Position numbers and translations under genes: made by a program
The notes under the pieces: model-generated
The model's input: only the letters and a program-made list of their open reading frames with translations
Databases searched by the model: none
What the model was told of the DNA's origin: nothing
Source of the DNA: Opitutaceae bacterium
Lineage (GTDB): Bacteria; Verrucomicrobiota; Verrucomicrobiia; Opitutales; Opitutaceae
DNA length: 64,000 bases
Direction of reading: 5' to 3'
NCBI GenBank assembly: GCA_019634615.1
Contig: JAHCAZ010000001.1
Location: 248,001-312,000 of the forward strand
In this document: positions 56,355-64,000 of the stretch, in pieces
Layout: each line of letters starts with the position of its first letter
Position numbering within the stretch: the first letter of the stretch is position 1

Positions 56355-57167
56355 CTACGCCAGCGGCGTCACCGCGTCGCCGACGTGCAGCCGGCCCGAC
56401 TTGGTCTCGTGGATCAGGTTCTGGCCGAAGTTCACGTCGCCCGGGTCGTTGGCGTCGCGGCGGAACGTGGCTAGGGTGCGGAGCGGTTCCTTGTACCGGA
56501 CCGCCGTCGCCTGGTCGGTGGTCGTGATGATGCACCGGGCGCACGGGCCGGCGGCGCGGAAGACGGCGGCTCCGATGCGCACCCGCGTCCACGTGTCCTC
56601 CGCAAACGCCGGGCAGCCGGCGATGACGACGTTGGGGCGGAAGCGGTTCATGGGCACGGGTTCCTCGGCCTGCGTGACCAGCCGGTCGTTGAGGTCGGCG
56701 AGGGAGGCCTCGCTCAGGGCGAGCAGCGGGTAGGCGTCGGCGAAGGTCACGACATCACCTGGCTGCGCCTGGCTCGGTTTCACTGGCCGGCGGTAATCCG
56801 CGCCCATGCGCACGAGGCGGCACGGGTGGCGCAGGAAATCCGACAGCCACACGGCGATCTCGACGCCGCAGTCCACGGCCTGGACCGTGTCGCGCCAGAT
56901 CTGCACCGTCGCGGGCGGCCCGTCGTCCGCAAGGCCCACGGCGGCGGAGCCGTGCTGCGGATGGCGGAGAATGAGTTCGGTGCGGCCGAGCTCGGTGTCG
57001 ATCAGCGCCATGCGGGGCAGGACGCGCTGGGTGAGGAACCGGCCGGTGTCGTCGACGACGAGGAACCGCCGGTCGCCGACGAGCCCGTGGGCGTCGAGCG
57101 CGGCCTCGCGCACGGCGACGCCGCGCAGCGACTTGACGGGGTAGATGTAGAGTCCGCTGAGGTGCAC
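56355..57167 (-). CDS. MOSC domain protein (MOSC_N-MOSC)
   Basis: 270 residues from GTG 57167 (MHLSGLYIYPVKSLRGVAVR); the long upstream extension is a shadow of rmuC. The N-terminal beta-barrel MOSC_N domain (HGLVGDRRFLVVDDTGRFLT, QRVLPRMALI) is followed by MOSC with MNRFRPNVVI, the conserved Cys in FRAAGPCARCIITTTDQAT, and GDVNFGQNLI. Molybdenum-cofactor sulfur-carrier and N-hydroxylated-compound reductases (YcbX/mARC-like) share this layout; PCARC agrees with the mARC Cys. No molybdenum biosynthesis genes nearby. Located 11 bp after rmuC on the same strand, so co-transcription with it is possible. Confidence 0.9.
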   Translation of the reverse strand: MHLSGLYIYPVKSLRGVAVREAALDAHGLVGDRRFLVVDDTGRFLTQRVLPRMALIDTELGRTELILRHPQHGSAAVGLADDGPPATVQIWRDTVQAVDCGVEIAVWLSDFLRHPCRLVRMGADYRRPVKPSQAQPGDVVTFADAYPLLALSEASLADLNDRLVTQAEEPVPMNRFRPNVVIAGCPAFAEDTWTRVRIGAAVFRAAGPCARCIITTTDQATAVRYKEPLRTLATFRRDANDPGDVNFGQNLIHETKSGRLHVGDAVTPLA

Positions 57168-57178
57168 GGCGGCGCGCG

Positions 57179-58459
57179 TCAGCTGCGCTTGGCCACCTCG
57201 CGCACGGCCGTCTCGACCGGGCCGGGCTCGGGCAGGGCCTTGGCGCCCTTGGCGCCGAGCTCGTTGAACTTGCGCGCGCCGGGCAGCACCGTCTGCTCGA
57301 AGGAACCGATCGCGGCGTTGTACGAGCGCGTGGCGGCGTCGAGGCCCTTGCCGACCTTCTCGAGGTGCTCGGCGAAGGTGGCCACGCGGTCGTGCAGCTC
57401 GCGGCCGAGGCGGCTGATCTCCTCGGCGTTCTTCGACACGGCCTCCTGGCGCCAGCCGTAGGCGGCGGCCTTGAGGAGCGCGATCAGCGTCGCGGGCGTG
57501 GCGAGGAGGACCCTCTTGGCGATGCCGCGGTCGATGAGCGTGGGCTCGGCCTGCAGCGCGCCGGAGAGGAACTGGTCGCCGGGGAGGAAGAGCACCACGA
57601 ACTCGGGCGAGGGCTGGAACTGCGCCCAGTAGTCCTTGCTGCCGAGGGCGTCGATGTGCCCGCGCACCTTGGCGGCGTGCTCGGCGAGCTTGGCGGTGCG
57701 CACGGTGTCGTCCGCCGCGTTGGCCGCCTCGCGGTAGGCATCGTTGGGCGCCTTGGCGTCGACCACGATCTGCTGGCCGCCGGGCAGGCGCACGACGAGG
57801 TCGGCGCGGAAGGCCCCGGCCGTTTCCTGCTCGGTGAAGTCGCAGTAGGCGCTCATGCCGGACAGCTCGACGACGCGGCGCAGCTGGAGCTCGCCCCACG
57901 TGCCGGCGGCGGTGGTGGAGCGCAGGGCGGTGGAGAGCTTGGCGGCCTCGGCCTGGAGCTGGCCCTGCGTGGTCGTGAGCGACTTGAGCTGCTCGGAGAG
58001 CTGGCCGTACGCGGTGGCGCGGGCCTGCTCGATCTCGCCGATCTTGGTGCCGACCTTCTCGAGCGACTCGCGCAGCGGCTTCACCAGGGCGTCGATCGCC
58101 TGCTGGCGCTTGCCGAGGTCGTCGGCCGACTGCTGGTGGAGCTTGCCGAAGGTCTCGCGGGCGAGGTTGAGAAACTCGACGGAGTTGCGGCTGAGCGCGT
58201 CGGCCGAGAGCGCCTTGAACTCGGTGGCGAGCCGCTCGTGGGCCTCGCGCTCGGCGGCGAGGGCGGTCTCGAGGCGCGCCTGGGCGGTGCGCAGCTCGGT
58301 TTCCGTGGCGCGCAGGGTCGCGACTTCCGCGGTGAGCCGGGCGTTCTCCTCCTCGCGCGCCCGCAGGCGCTCGACCAGGGCGGCGCGGCGACCATGGAGG
58401 AGGAGCCAGGTGACAAAGGCGGCCGCGGCGGCGAGGAGCAGGGTGATGGTAAAATTCAC
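57179..58459 (-). CDS. rmuC: DNA recombination protein RmuC
   Basis: 426 residues from GTG 58459 (MNFTITLLLAAAAAFVTWLL, giving a membrane anchor); the frame is open upstream to 58552 but that extension is not needed. A long coiled coil (LRAREEENARLTAEVATLRA and following to about 190) precedes the RmuC nuclease-like core: AGTWGELQLRRVVELSGMSA, GQQIVVDAKAPNDAYREAAN (D-x-K), FVVLFLPGDQFLSGAL and ALLKAAAYGWRQEAVSKNAE. Thought to limit inversions at short repeats, which is notable in a genome rich in palindromes. 115 bp separate it from the divergent receiver-kinase gene. Confidence 0.92.
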   Translation of the reverse strand: MNFTITLLLAAAAAFVTWLLLHGRRAALVERLRAREEENARLTAEVATLRATETELRTAQARLETALAAEREAHERLATEFKALSADALSRNSVEFLNLARETFGKLHQQSADDLGKRQQAIDALVKPLRESLEKVGTKIGEIEQARATAYGQLSEQLKSLTTTQGQLQAEAAKLSTALRSTTAAGTWGELQLRRVVELSGMSAYCDFTEQETAGAFRADLVVRLPGGQQIVVDAKAPNDAYREAANAADDTVRTAKLAEHAAKVRGHIDALGSKDYWAQFQPSPEFVVLFLPGDQFLSGALQAEPTLIDRGIAKRVLLATPATLIALLKAAAYGWRQEAVSKNAEEISRLGRELHDRVATFAEHLEKVGKGLDAATRSYNAAIGSFEQTVLPGARKFNELGAKGAKALPEPGPVETAVREVAKRS

Positions 58460-58574
58460 GTAAAGTCGGCGGACGAGGGTTAAGGGCAATCCGTTGGCGG
58501 ATGCGTTCCTTGACACAAGGTTACGCGAACTGCAAACACGCGTATGCCCCATTCGGGCCTATCCGCGGTCGGGC

Positions 58575-59741
58575 ATGTTTTGCGTCCAGCCAAGTCTTCC
58601 CGTGACAGAAAATACTACCCTCAACGCCCCGCCGGCCGAGAAACCCGCCGTGCTGGTGGTCGATGACGAATACGGTCCCCGCGAGTCCATCGCCTTCACG
58701 CTCGCCGCGGAATTTGCCGTCGAAACCGCCGGCCGGGCGGTCGAGGCCCTGGCCAAGATCAGGGAGAAGCCGTACGCGGTCATCGTCCTCGACATCCGCA
58801 TGCCCGAGATGGACGGCATCCGCGCGCTCGAGGAGCTGCGCAAGGTCGACGCGGAAGTCGCGGTGATCATGCTCACCGGCTACGGCACGCTGCTCACGGC
58901 GCAGCAGGCGATGCTGGCCGGCGCGAACCAGTACCTGCGCAAGCCGCCGGACGTGGCGGAGCTGGTCGAGGCGGTGCGCAAGCAGGCGCAGGCCACGCGC
59001 GTGCGCCGCCGCCAGGCGCACATCAACCGCGAGACGGCCGCGATGAACGCCGCGCTCCAGCGCGAGATCGCGCAGAACGAGCCGCAGATCTGGCAGGCGC
59101 GCGCCTCGGTCGAGCTCGTCCACGATCTCAACAACCCCCTCACCGTGGTCATCGGCTACTCGACCCTGCTGCTCGAGGAGGCCCGGACGATCGCCGCGGC
59201 CGACCCGGAGCGCGGCAAGCGCATGGCGGAGTATGCCGCCATGGTCGAGAAGGCCGCCGAGTACTGCCAGCACCTCTCCGAGAACTGGCGCCAGGGCGCC
59301 CGCCGCGCCGCCGAGTACCGGCCGGTGGACCTGCTGAAGGTGATCGACGAGGTCTGCCAGGTGATCTTCTTCAACAACCTCCGGATCCGCCGCAGCGGGC
59401 TGGCCGAGGCGGTCGTGCGCGGCTCGGCGTTCGAGCTGATGCGCATCTTCCAGAACCTCTTCAAGAACGCCCAGGAGGCGGGCGCCTCGGAGCTGGAGCT
59501 CGCGGTCAGCCGCCAGGGCGGCGAGCTGGAGCTGGTCCTCCGCGACAACGGCGCGGGCATGTCGCCCGAGGCGCTGCAGCGCGCGCAGAAGGGCGGGTTC
59601 ACGAGCAAGGCCTCGGGCACGGGCCTCGGCCTCAACATCTGCCGGCACCTGCTGGCGGCCCACGGCGCCAGCCTGGCGATCGAGTCCGCGCCCGGCAAGG
59701 GCACGAAGGTGCGCCTGGTGTTCCCGGCCGCCAAAGCGTGA
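58575..59741 (+). CDS. Receiver domain-histidine kinase hybrid protein
   Basis: 388 residues from ATG 58575 (MFCVQPSLPVTENTTLNAPP); GTG 58602 and TTG 58494 are alternatives. An N-terminal receiver (VLVVDDEYGPRESI, IVLDIRMPEMDG with the acceptor Asp, MLTGYGT, RKPPDVAELV) is followed by a short coiled coil and a kinase core with H-box ELVHDLNNPLTVVIGYSTLL, N-box QNLFKNAQEAG and G-boxes LRDNGAGMS and TGLGLN. The HDLNNPL variant is common in cytoplasmic PhoR/NtrB-like proteins. A receiver at the N-terminus suggests it is itself controlled by another kinase, perhaps the membrane kinase 1.2 kb downstream. Confidence 0.9.
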   Translation: MFCVQPSLPVTENTTLNAPPAEKPAVLVVDDEYGPRESIAFTLAAEFAVETAGRAVEALAKIREKPYAVIVLDIRMPEMDGIRALEELRKVDAEVAVIMLTGYGTLLTAQQAMLAGANQYLRKPPDVAELVEAVRKQAQATRVRRRQAHINRETAAMNAALQREIAQNEPQIWQARASVELVHDLNNPLTVVIGYSTLLLEEARTIAAADPERGKRMAEYAAMVEKAAEYCQHLSENWRQGARRAAEYRPVDLLKVIDEVCQVIFFNNLRIRRSGLAEAVVRGSAFELMRIFQNLFKNAQEAGASELELAVSRQGGELELVLRDNGAGMSPEALQRAQKGGFTSKASGTGLGLNICRHLLAAHGASLAIESAPGKGTKVRLVFPAAKA

Positions 59742-59784
59742 GCCACCCCGCGTCCCCAGTCCGCGGCCTCGCCCGCGCCCCGCG

Positions 59785-60990
59785 ATGAAGCGCCGGCGCG
59801 TCAAGATCACCGGCGTCGGCCCGGTCACCCCGGCGGGCCTCGGCCGGGTGGCCTTCGCGGCCGGCATCCTCGAGCCCGTGAGCCGCGTGCGCGAGTACCG
59901 CGGGTTCGCGCGGCAGGGCGGGGGCCGGTTCGTGGCGGCCGAGGTCGACGACGAGGCCCTGGCGCCGCTGGTCGCGGAGCTGGGTGCCGGCCGCCTGCCG
60001 CGCCACACCCAGTTCGCGCTGGCCGGCACGATGCTCGCGCTGCGCGATTGCGGCCTGGATCCCGCCGCCCTGCGCGACCGCGCGCCGCTCGTCGCCGTCG
60101 GCGCCTCGCTCATGGATTTCGGGGTGATGAACCGGATCATGGAGACGATGCTGCGCAAGGGCGCGGCCTTCGGCCTGCCCAGCGCGGTCTTCAGCTCCTC
60201 GGTCAGCGCCATCCCGGGCGCCATCGCCGAGGCCATCGGCGGCGGCACGCGCACGCTCGCCCTGCAGAGCGCCTGCTGCTCCGGCCTCGACGCCATCGGC
60301 CACGCGGCCGACGCCATCGCGCGGGGCGAGGCCGACCTTGCGATCTGCGGCGGCACCGAGGCGCCGCTGCACTTCCACCCGATGCTCGAGCTCAAGCTGG
60401 CGGGCCTCACGCCGGACACGGCGGAGCTGGCCGAGCGCATCTGCCGCCCGTTCGACCGGTGGCGCACGACCGGGGTGATCAGCGAGGGCGCGGCGATCCT
60501 GGTGCTCGAGCCCGCGGAAAGCCCGCGGCCCGCGTACGCGTGGATCGACGGCTACGCCTATGCGACCGACCCGGTGGAGCAGCCGCTCGAGGGCCTGCGC
60601 GAGGCCATCCGCCTGACCCTCGCCAACGCCCGGGTGCGGCCGGCCGACGTCGACTGCATCAGCGCCTGGGGGCCGGGGCACAAGCTCGTGGACCGGGCCG
60701 AGGCGCAGGTCCTGCGCGCGGTGTTCGGGGCGCGCCTCGCGGAGATCCCGGCCTCGTCGATCAAGGGCGCGATCGGCAACCCGCTCGGGGCGGGCGGCGC
60801 CATCCAGGCGGCCGCGGCGGCGCTGGGATTGCGCGACGGCGTGATTCCGCCCACGGTGAACTGGCAGTTTCCCGATCCGGACTGCCCGTTGAATCTTTCC
60901 GCGGCGGCGCGGGTGGTGAGCCACACCCGCACCCTGGTCGATTCCCACGGGCTCTCCGGGACGAACGCATGCTTGGTGCTGAGCAAATGA
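59785..60990 (+). CDS. Beta-ketoacyl synthase-fold protein without the catalytic histidine pair
   Basis: 401 residues, full length for FabF/KAS II-type thiolase-fold enzymes. The nucleophile region QSACCSGLDAIGHAADAIAR keeps Cys (C164, aligned with E. coli FabF C164). The two histidines that activate the donor are absent: N-A-H-G-T becomes SAWGPGH (W295) and T-G-H-L-L-G becomes GNPLGAGG (N332); Lys K327 remains. The usual FGFGG-N near the end is HGLSGTN. So ordinary decarboxylative condensation is doubtful; an acyl transferase or non-catalytic acyl-sensing role is possible. It lies 43 bp after the receiver-kinase gene and overlaps the next kinase by ATGA. Confidence 0.88.
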   Translation: MKRRRVKITGVGPVTPAGLGRVAFAAGILEPVSRVREYRGFARQGGGRFVAAEVDDEALAPLVAELGAGRLPRHTQFALAGTMLALRDCGLDPAALRDRAPLVAVGASLMDFGVMNRIMETMLRKGAAFGLPSAVFSSSVSAIPGAIAEAIGGGTRTLALQSACCSGLDAIGHAADAIARGEADLAICGGTEAPLHFHPMLELKLAGLTPDTAELAERICRPFDRWRTTGVISEGAAILVLEPAESPRPAYAWIDGYAYATDPVEQPLEGLREAIRLTLANARVRPADVDCISAWGPGHKLVDRAEAQVLRAVFGARLAEIPASSIKGAIGNPLGAGGAIQAAAAALGLRDGVIPPTVNWQFPDPDCPLNLSAAARVVSHTRTLVDSHGLSGTNACLVLSK

Positions 60991-62966
60991 TCTTCAACCC
61001 CGCCGTGCTCGCCGCGCTCGCCGCGGTGGCGCTCGGTGCGTTCGCGCTGTGGGCCAACCCCACGCGCATGATCAACCGCGTCTTCTTCGCGGGCTCGCTG
61101 CACGTGGCGGCCTGGCTGCTCTGCCTCGAGCTGGCGCTGCTGAGCCCCGACGGCGTCTTCTGGCTGCGCATGGCGTGCGCCGTCGGCGCGCTCCTGCCGG
61201 CGTACCTCTGGGTCCTGAAGGACAGCGTGCTGCGCACCGCGGGGTTCTGGCACATCCGGCGCTGGTGGCCCGCGGGCCTGGCGGGCGCGGCGCTGGCGGC
61301 GATCTGCTTCACCGACTGGTTCATTCCGGCGCATTCGACCCCGGAGCTCCGCATCCGCGGGTGGGGCTTCCACGCCTACACCGCGGGCGTCGTGGCGCTG
61401 TACCTCGTGCTCTTCGTGCAGACGTTGCGCCAGGCGCGGGCGACGACCGACGTGCGCCGGCTCGAGCTCCAGGTGCTGCTCCTGGGCGGCTGCGCCGCCT
61501 GCTGCACCGTCATCGCCCTGATGATCGCCAACGCGATCACCCACAACCCGGGCTTCATCTACCTGCAGCCGGTGGTCGTGCTCATCTTCTACGGCGGCAC
61601 CTCCTGGGCGATGCTCACGGCGCGCGTGTTCGACGCGCGGCACATGCTGTTCCTCGGCCTGCAGAAGCTGTTCCTCGCCGTCGCCGTTGCCCTCTTCATC
61701 TGGTCCGCCAACGAGCTGCTCGCCATGATCGTCCCGCAGCCGCTGGCCTTCCTCATCGCGGTCGGCCTGGGCCTGTGGTTCGCGGCCGAGGCCGGGCCGT
61801 GGTTCCAGCACGTCTTCGACCTCAACCTGCGCGGCGAGGACACGCGCCGGGCGGCCTTCGAGGCCGCGCGGCGGGAGTCGCGCCCCGAGCGGCTCGAGGA
61901 GGCGTTCGTCCTGCTCCTCAAGAGCTGGGCCAAGTCCGGCCGCGCCATGATCCTCACGGCGACCGAGGGCCGGCTGCGCGGCGGCGGGCTCGACCTGCCG
62001 CTCGACGGCCCCGCGGCCCGCGCGCTGGCGCACCTCCGCTGGGTCACGCCGGAGCGCATGGCCCGCCAGAAGCTCGACGCCGCGGAACTGGAGCTCCAGG
62101 CGTTCATGGAGCGCGAGCAGCTCGGCGTCATGGTCGCCTGCGGGAGCCAGGGCCTCAACGTCGTCCTCGTCGTCGGCGTCCCCGAGACGCGCCGGCCCTT
62201 CACCTATCCGCAGGTCGCGCAGCTCGTCGAGCTCGCCGCCATCGTGGAAAGCGCCCTCGAGCGCTCGCACTACTCGGTCAAGGCCCAGCACGCCGAGCAG
62301 CTCGCCACCGTCGGCCTCCTCGGCGCCAGCCTCGCCCACGAGATCCGCAACCCGCTCGTCACGATCAAGACCTTCGTCCAGCTCCTGCCGCACCACCACC
62401 AGGACCCCGCGTTCCGCGACAAGTTCTTCCGCCTGATCGGCGACGAGGTCGCGCGCATCGACCGGCTCACGGAGCAGCTCCTCGACCTCGCGACGCCGCG
62501 GGCCTACGTCGCGGGCGAGCTCGAGCTCCACCCGGTCATCTCGGCCAGCCTCGAGCTCGTCTCGGCCAAGGCCGCCGACCGGCACATCCGGCTCATCACC
62601 GACCTACAGGCGAGCCCGGACGTGGTGCACACCGACGCCACCGCCGCCAAGCAGGTGTTCCTCAATCTCTGCTTCAACGCCCTCCAGGCCGTCGAGGAGC
62701 AGGAGGAGCGCTGGGTGAAGGTCTCGACGCGCAACATCAACGGCTGGGTCGAGGTCGCCGTCGAGGACAGCGGCCGCGGCATCGCCCCCGAGATCCGGCC
62801 GCGGCTCTTCCAGCCGTTCCAGTCGACCAAGTCCACCGGATTTGGACTTGGATTGGCCATCTGCAGCGACATTCTCGCAGGATTGCATGCGACCATCACG
62901 GCGGATCCGCCGGTGCCGGGTCGCGGCGCCACGTTCCGCGTCAAATTCCCATGCCAAGCCTCATAG
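60987..62966 (+). CDS. Membrane sensor histidine kinase
   Basis: 659 residues from ATG 60987, which overlaps the ketosynthase stop as ATGA; ATG 60969 is an alternative and the longer upstream frame is a shadow. About eight N-terminal helices (PAVLAALAAVALGAFALWA, RVFFAGSLHVAAWLLCLELA, GGCAACCTVIALMIANAI, LFLAVAVALFIWSANELLAM) form a sensory membrane domain. A GAF-like linker follows (LLLKSWAKSGRAMILTATEG to about 420). The kinase core has H-box ASLAHEIRNPLVTIKTFVQL, N-box LNLCFNALQAVEE and G-boxes VEDSGRGIAPEI and GFGLGLAIC. Translational coupling to the ketosynthase homologue suggests an acyl-type or lipid signal, an inference from position only. Confidence 0.92.
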   Translation: MIFNPAVLAALAAVALGAFALWANPTRMINRVFFAGSLHVAAWLLCLELALLSPDGVFWLRMACAVGALLPAYLWVLKDSVLRTAGFWHIRRWWPAGLAGAALAAICFTDWFIPAHSTPELRIRGWGFHAYTAGVVALYLVLFVQTLRQARATTDVRRLELQVLLLGGCAACCTVIALMIANAITHNPGFIYLQPVVVLIFYGGTSWAMLTARVFDARHMLFLGLQKLFLAVAVALFIWSANELLAMIVPQPLAFLIAVGLGLWFAAEAGPWFQHVFDLNLRGEDTRRAAFEAARRESRPERLEEAFVLLLKSWAKSGRAMILTATEGRLRGGGLDLPLDGPAARALAHLRWVTPERMARQKLDAAELELQAFMEREQLGVMVACGSQGLNVVLVVGVPETRRPFTYPQVAQLVELAAIVESALERSHYSVKAQHAEQLATVGLLGASLAHEIRNPLVTIKTFVQLLPHHHQDPAFRDKFFRLIGDEVARIDRLTEQLLDLATPRAYVAGELELHPVISASLELVSAKAADRHIRLITDLQASPDVVHTDATAAKQVFLNLCFNALQAVEEQEERWVKVSTRNINGWVEVAVEDSGRGIAPEIRPRLFQPFQSTKSTGFGLGLAICSDILAGLHATITADPPVPGRGATFRVKFPCQAS

Positions 62967-64000
62967 TCCTCGCCACCGCCGACGATACGTTGGCCGCGGC
63001 TTGGGAGCGCCAGCTGCCACCGGGGCGGTCCGCGCTGCGGCTGGTGCCGGACGCGTTTTCCGGGGGCACGCAGCCGGGTTTCTCGGCGGTCGTCGTCCTC
63101 GACGCCGCCGCGGAGGCGGGCCTGCCGCCGTCGCTGGCGCGCAGCCCGACGATCTACGTGGGCGAGCCGCGCAGCCTCCCGTTCGAGCAGGCGCGGCTGG
63201 CCGGGCGCGCGCGGGCGTACCTCTCGTATGAGGACAGTGTGTGCCGCCTGCGCGAGGTGCTGCCGCTGGTCGAGGAGGTGGCCGAGAAGCAGTCGATGCT
63301 CGACCTCGTGCTCGAGAAGAGCCGGCGGGCCGAGCCGCTGCGCGCCGCGGGTCGATCCGCGGCGGCGGCCGAGGCCGCGGAGCTGTGGGATTTCGTCGAG
63401 GCGGCGGTGGAGAACCTCGACTCGCGGGACCGGCTCATCGCGGAGTTCCGCCGCGCCTCGCGGCACCTCCTGCGGGCCTCGCACGCGGTGTTCTTCCTGC
63501 GCGAGGCCGACGGTTTCCGCGCCGACCGCGGCACGTCGCGCTTCGAGGCGGAGGACCCGCTGGTCGCCTTCCTCGAGCGGCACCCGATCGTGATCGACGG
63601 CGCCAGCTGGGACGGCCCGGCCGACCCCGTGGCCGAGCTCGCCGTGCGCAACCGGCTGGCCCTCTGGGGGGCGCGGCTCCTCGTGCCAGTGCACGACAAC
63701 GGTCGTCTCCTGGGCCTGATCGCCCTCGGCGTGCGCGACGACGGCCAGCCCTACGACGAGGCCGACTGCGCCCGCGCCGTGCAGCTGGCGCGCCTGCTGC
63801 GGCACACGCTGGCCAAGGCCGCGCAGTTCGGCCGCCTGAACGCGCTGGCCGAGCAGGCGAGCGTCGGCGCCCGTTATCTCCCGAGCACGCTGGTGCTCGC
63901 GGCGGACGAGGGCGTGCCGCGCCACGTGCCGCTGGTCGTGCGCGACCTCATCGGGCAGGTCCGGCGGACGCGCCAGGTGTGCCGCGCGGCGCCGACGGCC
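62951..64000 (+). CDS. GAF-domain protein, N-terminal part (runs off right edge)
   Basis: 350 codons from ATG 62951 to the window end, no stop reached; it overlaps the kinase gene by 16 bp. An N-terminal ~110-residue segment (SLIVLATADDTLAAAWERQL, AVVVLDAAAE, PTIYVGEPRSLPFEQARLAG) looks like a degenerate receiver: the acceptor position and the Thr/Lys switch residues are not recognisable. After a helix (VEEVAEKQSMLDLVLEKSRR) comes a GAF domain (HAVFFLREADGFRADRGTSR, LLVPVHDNGRLLGLIALGV) and another helical segment. What follows, perhaps a kinase or sigma-54 AAA+ domain, is outside the window. Confidence 0.8.
   Translation, partial: MPSLIVLATADDTLAAAWERQLPPGRSALRLVPDAFSGGTQPGFSAVVVLDAAAEAGLPPSLARSPTIYVGEPRSLPFEQARLAGRARAYLSYEDSVCRLREVLPLVEEVAEKQSMLDLVLEKSRRAEPLRAAGRSAAAAEAAELWDFVEAAVENLDSRDRLIAEFRRASRHLLRASHAVFFLREADGFRADRGTSRFEAEDPLVAFLERHPIVIDGASWDGPADPVAELAVRNRLALWGARLLVPVHDNGRLLGLIALGVRDDGQPYDEADCARAVQLARLLRHTLAKAAQFGRLNALAEQASVGARYLPSTLVLAADEGVPRHVPLVVRDLIGQVRRTRQVCRAAPTA

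Overview
The window is high-GC, densely packed bacterial chromosome with mostly housekeeping, carbohydrate and signalling genes. The gene mix (heparinase II/III-like and BNR_4-type enzymes, GPH sugar symporters, RNase HIII beside RNase HII, a Bat aerotolerance operon, a Wzc-type tyrosine kinase with a beta-barrel partner) and the near absence of Shine-Dalgarno sequences point to Verrucomicrobiota, most likely Opitutaceae. That assignment is inference from gene content; there is no rRNA here. No insertion sequence, prophage, CRISPR array or replication origin was seen. The accessory signal is instead a large set of short intergenic inverted repeats in at least eight sequence families.

Layout. 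0-5 kb: dnaE (partial), rpsU, a TIM-barrel sugar isomerase, mutY, rnhC-rnhB. 5-11 kb: exported heparinase II/III-like protein, PAS histidine kinase, gltD. 11-21 kb: GH2 beta-mannosidase-like enzyme, then a co-oriented carbohydrate block (nucleoside hydrolase-like, LarA-like racemase, APH-fold kinase, divergent enolase, DUF2235 hydrolase, dihydroxyacetone kinase-like). The middle three overlap by ATGA junctions. 21-30 kb: exported hypothetical, small hypothetical, sigma-54 response regulator, GT39-like membrane protein, beta-barrel protein, tyrosine kinase, tRNA-Gly. 30-42 kb: MFS exporter, BNR_4 protein, Gfo/Idh/MocA dehydrogenase, beta-helix acyltransferase-like protein, trpS, TonB-like, DUF4412, YhcH, rlmJ, Hsp20, BASS transporter, MazG-like, GluQ-like, LOG, Nudix. 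42-46 kb: two tandem GPH symporters. 46-53 kb: moxR-DUF58-batA-batB/C-batD/E operon on the minus strand. 53-57 kb: release-factor-like protein, a hypothetical plus PfkB kinase pair, MOSC protein. 57-64 kb: rmuC, then a tight signalling run (receiver-kinase hybrid, ketosynthase homologue lacking both catalytic histidines, membrane histidine kinase, GAF protein cut by the window edge).

The two best candidates for undescribed biology are (i) the 13.3-21.1 kb carbohydrate block, where a racemase, a kinase and an enolase with an altered active site are translationally coupled, and (ii) the 58.6-64 kb run, where a ketosynthase-fold protein without its histidine pair is coupled to a sensor kinase. 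The palindromic repeats supply coding sequence or a stop codon to neighbouring genes in at least three places, which is also worth following up.
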